Assembly: GCA_031258545.1 (NCBI GenBank)
Contig: JAIRMU010000023.1
Coordinates: 21,198 to 85,197, forward strand
Direction: 5' to 3'
Length of the DNA stretch: 64,000 nt
Origin: Puniceicoccales bacterium
GTDB taxonomy: Bacteria; Verrucomicrobiota; Verrucomicrobiia; Opitutales; UBA9783
The notes under the pieces were generated by a model. That model saw nothing but the letters and a program-made list of their open reading frames with translations. It did not search any database and was not told the DNA's origin. How positions within the stretch are numbered: the first letter of the stretch is position 1; every line of letters starts with the position of its first letter. The position numbers and the translations under genes are program-made. Of this stretch, positions 59,337-64,000 are shown piece by piece.

Positions 59337-60338
59337 ATGGAAACGATTACACTCTTTGGGACGCAACCCTACGACGAACATTTTTTTAAGAAGATAAATG
59401 AGGAAAGAAAATTTGGATACACTTTCAAGTTTTTTAAAGAAAACCTCACCCAACACACGGCTGCTTTGGCAGATGGCACACATGTTGTCTGCGTATTTGT
59501 CAACGACATCGTCAGTGCAAGTATCATAGATACCCTTCACAAGCATGGCGTACGTCTTTTGGCACTGCGTTGCGCGGGTTTTAACAACGTTGATCTTGAA
59601 GCGGCAAAAGGTAAAATTACAGTGGTACGCGTCCCGGCGTACTCACCTTACGCGGTAGCCGAATATACGCTCGGATTAATGTTGGCGTTGAACAGAAAAA
59701 TTCACCGAGCCGTTAACCGAACCCATGAAGGCAATTTTTCGCTTAACGGCTTACTTGGCTTCGATATGCACCAAAAAACAATCGGCATTGTAGGTACCGG
59801 AAAAATAGCCAAAGTGCTCATCAATTTGCTGGGCGGATTTGGCGTCAATATATTGGCCTACGATGTCTTTCCCGATAAAACTTTTGCCAAAGAACATCAC
59901 GTACAATACACAACGCTGGAGCATTTATTATCCGAATCGGATATCATCTCTCTGCATTGTCCACTGACGCCGGAAACCCATCATATTATCAACGCCAAAA
60001 CGCTCCAAAAAACGAAACCGGGCGTAATGCTCATCAACACAGGGCGTGGACAATTAATTGATACGCGCGCACTCATCAGCAGTCTAAAAAAACACCACGT
60101 AGGTTCCATTGCCTTAGACGTTTACGAAAATGAAGGTAAATACTTTTACCAAGATCATTCCAACCAATGCATCGAAGATGACCTGCTGGCACGTTTATTA
60201 TCTTTCAACAATGTTATCGTTACCTCACATCAAGCATTTTTCACCCAAGAGGCCCTCGTAAACATTGCCACAACTACATTGGAAAACGTACAAGCCTTTT
60301 TGGCACACCAACCGCTCGTTAACGAAGTAAAATTATAG
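59337..60338 (+). CDS. ldhA: D-lactate dehydrogenase (D-isomer 2-hydroxyacid dehydrogenase family)
   Basis: 333 aa. NAD-binding GIVGTGKIAKVLINLLGGFG, LRCAGFNNVDLEAA, and the catalytic set Arg in NTGRGQLID, Glu in DVYENEGKYF and His in TSHQAFFT. The DVYENEGKYFYQD stretch is typical of fermentative LdhA. Reduces pyruvate to D-lactate and regenerates NAD. Single gene. Confidence 0.93.
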   Translation: METITLFGTQPYDEHFFKKINEERKFGYTFKFFKENLTQHTAALADGTHVVCVFVNDIVSASIIDTLHKHGVRLLALRCAGFNNVDLEAAKGKITVVRVPAYSPYAVAEYTLGLMLALNRKIHRAVNRTHEGNFSLNGLLGFDMHQKTIGIVGTGKIAKVLINLLGGFGVNILAYDVFPDKTFAKEHHVQYTTLEHLLSESDIISLHCPLTPETHHIINAKTLQKTKPGVMLINTGRGQLIDTRALISSLKKHHVGSIALDVYENEGKYFYQDHSNQCIEDDLLARLLSFNNVIVTSHQAFFTQEALVNIATTTLENVQAFLAHQPLVNEVKL

Positions 60339-60549
60339 TTTGAAGTGCAACATGGGGCACAAATATCGGCTGCAGAAGCGTTATGGCCGAAGAAAATCCC
60401 AAACGGTGCTTTGGGGATAAGATGAAATGCACTGCACAAATATCGAAACGTCAGATTGAACGTCGGCAAGCATTGCTATTCTGAAAATGCTTGAACAATT
60501 GAAAAAAACGTAGCATCGTGCATGATACAAAATGTAGTAGGAGATAAAA

Positions 60550-61038
60550 ATGCTCTGGAGATGGATAAAAACGGTTATTTTACTTCCATTCAATGTTCTA
60601 GTCATCATTCCGGCCATTGTTCTCTATTGTTCAGACTATAGTTGGGAAATGCAAAACATGCTTGGGATGATGTTGGGCATATTGTTGCTGATCGTCGGAT
60701 TCTGCCTGGCCGGCTGGACTATGCGGCTTTTTGTAAAAATAGGAAAAGGTACTGCGGCCCCCTGGGATCCTCCTCAAAAATTAGTCGTTGCCGGGCCCTA
60801 TTGCTATGTCAGGAATCCAATGATAACAAGCGTATTAATCATGCTGATTGCCGAATCGCTGTTGTTGGGATCTGGATACATTTTTGGCTGGTTTATCGCA
60901 TTTTTGCTGGGAAATATTATTTATTTCCCATGTTTCGAAGAAAAGGATTTGGAAAAAAGATTCGGCGAGGATTATTTACAATACAAGCACAATGTACCAC
61001 GTTGGATTCCAAGACTAACGGCGTGGAAGAAAAAATAA
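60550..61038 (+). CDS. Isoprenylcysteine carboxylmethyltransferase/phospholipid methyltransferase-family membrane protein
   Basis: 162 aa with four to five membrane helices. GPYCYVRNPM, the FEEKDLEKRFGEDYLQYKHNVPRWIP end and overall topology match the ICMT/PEMT-like family. It has a clear Shine-Dalgarno (AGGAG, 6-7 nt before the ATG), which most genes in this window lack. Substrate unknown. Confidence 0.85.
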   Translation: MLWRWIKTVILLPFNVLVIIPAIVLYCSDYSWEMQNMLGMMLGILLLIVGFCLAGWTMRLFVKIGKGTAAPWDPPQKLVVAGPYCYVRNPMITSVLIMLIAESLLLGSGYIFGWFIAFLLGNIIYFPCFEEKDLEKRFGEDYLQYKHNVPRWIPRLTAWKKK

Positions 61039-61562
61039 CGGATCATTATCGTAAGCGCTCGAACACCTCCTCAAAATCTGCTCTAAATTCAGAACCTTTG
61101 TCCAGTTGACCTGTAGGGACAAAATTTTGAACGAAGTCTTTCGCCCACTGCCGATCTTCTTTGCAACGAAAGCTCATGACATTTTTAAATCGCTTTGTAA
61201 TGTAACTTTAAGCATAAAAACTCTCCCGCCTCACCGTCCCATTTCATGCTTCAATGGGCAGTTATAGCAATATCATAAACATCCATGGAAATGCACTCTT
61301 TGATGCGTAACGGCATGCAAACTTCGGAAGTACATAAAATACTTAGGACAAAGCTTTAATTGAAAATTAGAGCAACACGTAATCAATAAACTTAGACCGC
61401 CGAAAATTTCCCCACAGACGGATGTTTGTCAAATTATCTTAAGCAACGACTCACAAATTTCATAAACAAGCCGCCATAAAAATAATCACAACATGGATCC
61501 AGGCGCACAAATGTATTTGACAACAAGGTCATGGGAATTTATCCATTTCTACAGGTATTCGG
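61039..61562. other. Non-coding region before tRNA-Gln
   Basis: Apart from a short minus-strand ORF (61046-61177) no feature is supported. Confidence 0.4.
61046..61177 (-). CDS. Possible small protein (43 aa) or gene remnant
   Basis: ATG at 61177 to TAA at 61046. Charged product ending RADFEEVFERLR. An upstream 13-codon ORF that starts after GGGAGA ends at a TGA overlapping this ATG. Protein-like composition, but no family recognised; it could be the C-terminal remnant of a lost gene. Confidence 0.25.
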   Translation of the reverse strand: MSFRCKEDRQWAKDFVQNFVPTGQLDKGSEFRADFEEVFERLR

Positions 61563-61636
61563 TGCCCGATGGTGTAATGGCAGCACAAATGACTCTGGCT
61601 CATTGGATCGAAGTTCGAATCTTTGTCGGGCAGCCA
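61563..61636 (+). tRNA. tRNA-Gln (anticodon CTG)
   Basis: Acceptor TGCCCGA / TCGGGCA with the U1-A72 pair usual in glutamine tRNAs, D-arm GTG...CAC, anticodon loop CTCTGGC, T-loop TTCGAAT, encoded CCA. Confidence 0.92.
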
Positions 61637-61666
61637 TTGAAATATCCTTCCCACGTGGAGGGTGTT

Positions 61667-61691
61667 ATGGGCGAATTGCCCATGATGGCAA
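61667..61691 (+). repeat. Two overlapping hairpins after tRNA-Gln
   Basis: ATGGGC/GCCCAT (61667-61683) overlaps TTGCC/GGCAA (61676-61691), so only one can form at a time. May end the tRNA transcript, although no T-tract follows at once. Confidence 0.25.
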
Positions 61692-61933
61692 TTGATTTGT
61701 TTTAGGGATCGTTTAACGCCAAAGCCGCAATAACCATTGCCCGAGCGTCCAGGAAGTGCTGTCTCCAAACACGAGAGCTCGGCGGTAAGTTTGTAACGCA
61801 CCACATGACCTTACTCCACAGATTTCCTAAACATTCATTGCTCACTGCCTAAAAGGTATCCGGTTATGGCGAATAAGCATAAGGATCTATCGGTTATTTT
61901 TAAGATCATGCCCAAAATATTTTCGGGCAAATG

Positions 61934-62437
61934 CTACGCATGCGACTTGGGTTGTTGGGTAATGGATCGAATAGTGCCCGAAGTACTCCATCCGGATACA
62001 AAATTTAAAAAAAGAATTTGTGAACGATTCTTTTCCAATGCAGCACGCTCCAAAGGATGCATGGTTTCGCGCGTGTAATCGCCCGCTTTCACGTAAATAT
62101 CAGGCGCAATGAGCTCCATTTCCTGCGTCAAATGAAGTCCGTCAAACATAAACAAGCCATGCACGCATTGTAAAGCATTGAGCAAATACAATCGCGCTTC
62201 CTGCGAATAAATGGGACGTGTAGATCCCTTTAACACACGTACACTCGCATCTGAATTGACGGCTACCCACAGAACATCTGCCTGTGCTGCCGCTTCTTTC
62301 AAAAAATGGACGTGCCCGACGTGCAATAAATCAAAGCATCCATTGGTCAAAACCAAAGATTTTCCCCGTTGGCGCAGCGTCTGGCGAGCTTCCGTCAATT
62401 TTTCGACGGGAATTAATTTTTCGATTTCCAAGGACAT
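61934..62437 (-). CDS. hldC: D-glycero-beta-D-manno-heptose 1-phosphate adenylyltransferase
   Basis: 167 aa nucleotidyltransferase that makes ADP-heptose for the LPS core (RfaE domain II as a separate protein). LTNGCFDLLHVGHVHFL holds the HxGH motif; VAVNSDASVRVLKG and the C-terminal WSTSGTIRSI match. The kinase partner is at 50055-51026, 11 kb away. Confidence 0.93.
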   Translation of the reverse strand: MSLEIEKLIPVEKLTEARQTLRQRGKSLVLTNGCFDLLHVGHVHFLKEAAAQADVLWVAVNSDASVRVLKGSTRPIYSQEARLYLLNALQCVHGLFMFDGLHLTQEMELIAPDIYVKAGDYTRETMHPLERAALEKNRSQILFLNFVSGWSTSGTIRSITQQPKSHA

Positions 62438-62521
62438 AAATTCAAAAATTATTGTAACCCAAGACCTTCAAATCTTGCAAATTCATTTTACAATTCACAA
62501 GTTTTATTAAAACATAAGCGC

Positions 62522-63298
62522 ATGTCATTCAAATTAATCAGCTGGAATGTAAATGGACTGAGGGCTGTCTTAAAAAATAATTTTTACCCATTTATTGCAA
62601 GCTTTCAACCGGACATCCTGTGTCTACAGGAAACAAAATTACACGCACAAGTTTGTCCCCACATAACAACATTCAATCATACCTATTTTCATCACAGCGA
62701 ACAAAAAAAAGGATACTCGGGCACTGCTACTTTTTCCCAAATTACGCCTATGGATGTGCGGTGCATCGATGTGGATTCACAGCACCCCGAAGGCCGCATT
62801 CTATCCATGGAATTCAAAAATTTCTACCTACTCAACGTTTACGTACCCAATTCCCAAGATACACTGCAGCGCCTGCCCTACAGAACTCAAATTTGGGACC
62901 CAAGCTTTAGACGTTTTTTCGACAACTTACAGAAAAGTAAACCCCTAATCATTTGCGGCGATTTTAACGTTGCCCATCAAGCCATTGACCTGGTCAACCC
63001 CGAAATGCATCATTTTCACGCAGGATTTACCGATCAAGAACGCGCCTCCTTCGATTCGCATTTGTCGGTAGGTCTTGTGGATGTTTTCAGGCACCTGCAT
63101 CCCCAACTTACACAACAGTATACGTGGTGGTCCTACAGAACACGGGCACGCGAAAGAAATGTAGGATGGCGCCTCGACTATTTTTTAATATCCCAATCCC
63201 TACTGCCCTACGTACGCACATGCACAATTTTAAAAGACGTACTCGGCTCGGATCACGCTCCCATTCAGCTAGAACTTGAGGACACCCTACTGCATTAA
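62522..63298 (+). CDS. xth: Exodeoxyribonuclease III (AP endonuclease)
   Basis: 258 aa. LISWNVNGLRAVLKNNF, DILCLQETKLHAQ, ICGDFNVAH, the RLDYFLIS segment and the final GSDHAPIQLEL are the conserved ExoIII/APE1 motifs with metal-binding Glu, Asn and Asp/His. Base-excision repair enzyme. Divergent from hldC. Confidence 0.95.
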   Translation: MSFKLISWNVNGLRAVLKNNFYPFIASFQPDILCLQETKLHAQVCPHITTFNHTYFHHSEQKKGYSGTATFSQITPMDVRCIDVDSQHPEGRILSMEFKNFYLLNVYVPNSQDTLQRLPYRTQIWDPSFRRFFDNLQKSKPLIICGDFNVAHQAIDLVNPEMHHFHAGFTDQERASFDSHLSVGLVDVFRHLHPQLTQQYTWWSYRTRARERNVGWRLDYFLISQSLLPYVRTCTILKDVLGSDHAPIQLELEDTLLH

Positions 63299-63533
63299 AG
63301 CGTACTGCCTACGCCAGTTTTACGGACAACACTCCAATGGCGACGGCAAAAATGCGACCGAACCTGCCGGCGAATAATACAATCGAACGAGATTATCAAA
63401 GGTAGCATGATCGATGGAAGTATGTGTTTGTTTGGGCAACCTGATGCAACGCTTATTCAATGTTACAAAGCGCAATCCATGAGTTGATTACGGAAAATAC
63501 AATTCAAGTCACTTAAACCGAAGATAAGTAAAT
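63299..63533. other. Non-coding gap
   Basis: Nothing recognised between the convergent xth and pseudopilin-like genes. Confidence 0.35.
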
Positions 63534-64000
63534 TTAATAATAACGATTTTCCCAGGTGGTATTACTGTTAAGATCTGTGGATCCAGGGCATTCGGGTAAG
63601 ATACAAAACATACGATTGTTAACCGGAGTCAAGGTAGTGATATATTTTTCCCCAAGACATGATTTGAATTTGTTATAACACTTATTCCAATCGGCGGTTC
63701 CCGGTTTGATGTTTATGAGTGACACACCCATACTATGCGGATTGTAGTTGAGACTCATAACATTGTCCAGATCGTAATTGTACGCCGTTTTACCCAACGG
63801 TCTACGATTCCATCGCTTACTAGGGTTCATCAAATGTCTAGGAACAAACGGACACAATTTGTCCGGTATATTGTCGTTACAATCCGGAGGGAATTCGTTA
63901 AAAATGAGATAGTAGGCGCGGCAAGCTTTGAGGATGTCCACGGTATCCTCAAGCGTTGTATTGAGTCGAAAATCTTCCGTCACCTTCCTAAACCCCGGGA
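63534..64000 (-). CDS. Pseudopilin-like protein, 5' end outside window
   Basis: The frame is open to the window edge on the minus strand; the GTG at 63983 is probably internal. Residues EDTVDILKACRAYYLIFNEFPP resemble the second half of a pilin helix followed by the usual Y...G.FP region. Two or three Cys pairs (PPDCND, DKLCPF, FCILPECPG) may form disulfides. The N-terminal prepilin site would lie upstream of the window. Identity is tentative. Confidence 0.5.
   Translation of the reverse strand, partial: PGFRKVTEDFRLNTTLEDTVDILKACRAYYLIFNEFPPDCNDNIPDKLCPFVPRHLMNPSKRWNRRPLGKTAYNYDLDNVMSLNYNPHSMGVSLINIKPGTADWNKCYNKFKSCLGEKYITTLTPVNNRMFCILPECPGSTDLNSNTTWENRYY

Overview
The window is one contiguous stretch of a low-GC, Gram-negative bacterial chromosome. 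The 16S rRNA on the minus strand (about 38688-40230), together with markers such as the GldA/F/G-DUF4340 export operon, points to Verrucomicrobiota, most likely an Opitutia/Puniceicoccales-type lineage. This assignment rests on recognising rRNA stretches by eye and needs a real alignment. Cell-envelope genes (murD, murJ, the split heptose genes hldA/gmhB/hldC, AsmA-like, SurA-like, ExbB/ExbD), flagellar genes (flhF-like, flgN-like, csrA, pseC) and fermentation-type genes (D-lactate dehydrogenase, acetyl/succinyl-CoA transferase, ferredoxin) describe a motile diderm with LPS. A CesT-type type III secretion chaperone next to a large orphan protein suggests that it may live with a host.

Layout. 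1-7.4 kb: end of cysS, an SRP RNA gene, a degenerate flhF, rsmD, and a tight minus-strand operon glyS-pseC-gltX. 7.4-12.4 kb: accessory region with a 127-aa orphan, a Mip-like FKBP isomerase, and a chaperone/837-aa cargo pair. 12.5-15.8 kb: three translationally coupled two-component genes (kinase, response regulator, receiver-PAS-PAS kinase). 16.1-17.8 kb: lysS and tRNA-Ala(CGC). 17.9-25.4 kb: five-gene export operon (ABC ATPase, permease, GldG, DUF4340, AsmA-like). 25.7-28.1 kb: SurA-like, a 67-aa ORF, CPBP protease and tsaE. 28.2-34.9 kb: CoA transferase, ExbB/ExbD-like trio, ferredoxin, tRNA-Arg, UvrD-like helicase. 35.2-40.2 kb: complete rRNA operon 16S-tRNA-Ile-tRNA-Ala-23S-5S on the minus strand. 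40.6-48.6 kb: pilin, tRNA-Leu, serS, murD, a CrtI-like oxidoreductase, tRNA-Asp, tRNA-Ser, murJ, csrA. 48.7-52.7 kb: flgN-like, gmhB, hldA, M23 peptidase. 52.0-54.7 kb: an ECF sigma/anti-sigma/inactive HtrA/acetyltransferase operon. 54.9-64 kb: a 269-aa orphan, gpmA, pseudopilin, PAS kinase, Nudix, NYN nuclease, ldhA, a membrane methyltransferase, tRNA-Gln, hldC, xth and a truncated pseudopilin-like gene.

The most unusual points are: (1) the type III chaperone with an adjacent 837-aa protein that carries 11-residue repeats, a motif of which recurs in the neighbouring 127-aa protein; (2) several promoters whose -10 box lies 6-9 nt before the start codon, implying leaderless or nearly leaderless mRNAs; (3) an HtrA-family protein that has lost all three catalytic residues, encoded in a sigma/anti-sigma operon; and (4) an ExbD-like protein with Asn in place of the proton-carrying Asp. 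No complete secretion apparatus, CRISPR array, insertion sequence or prophage is visible.
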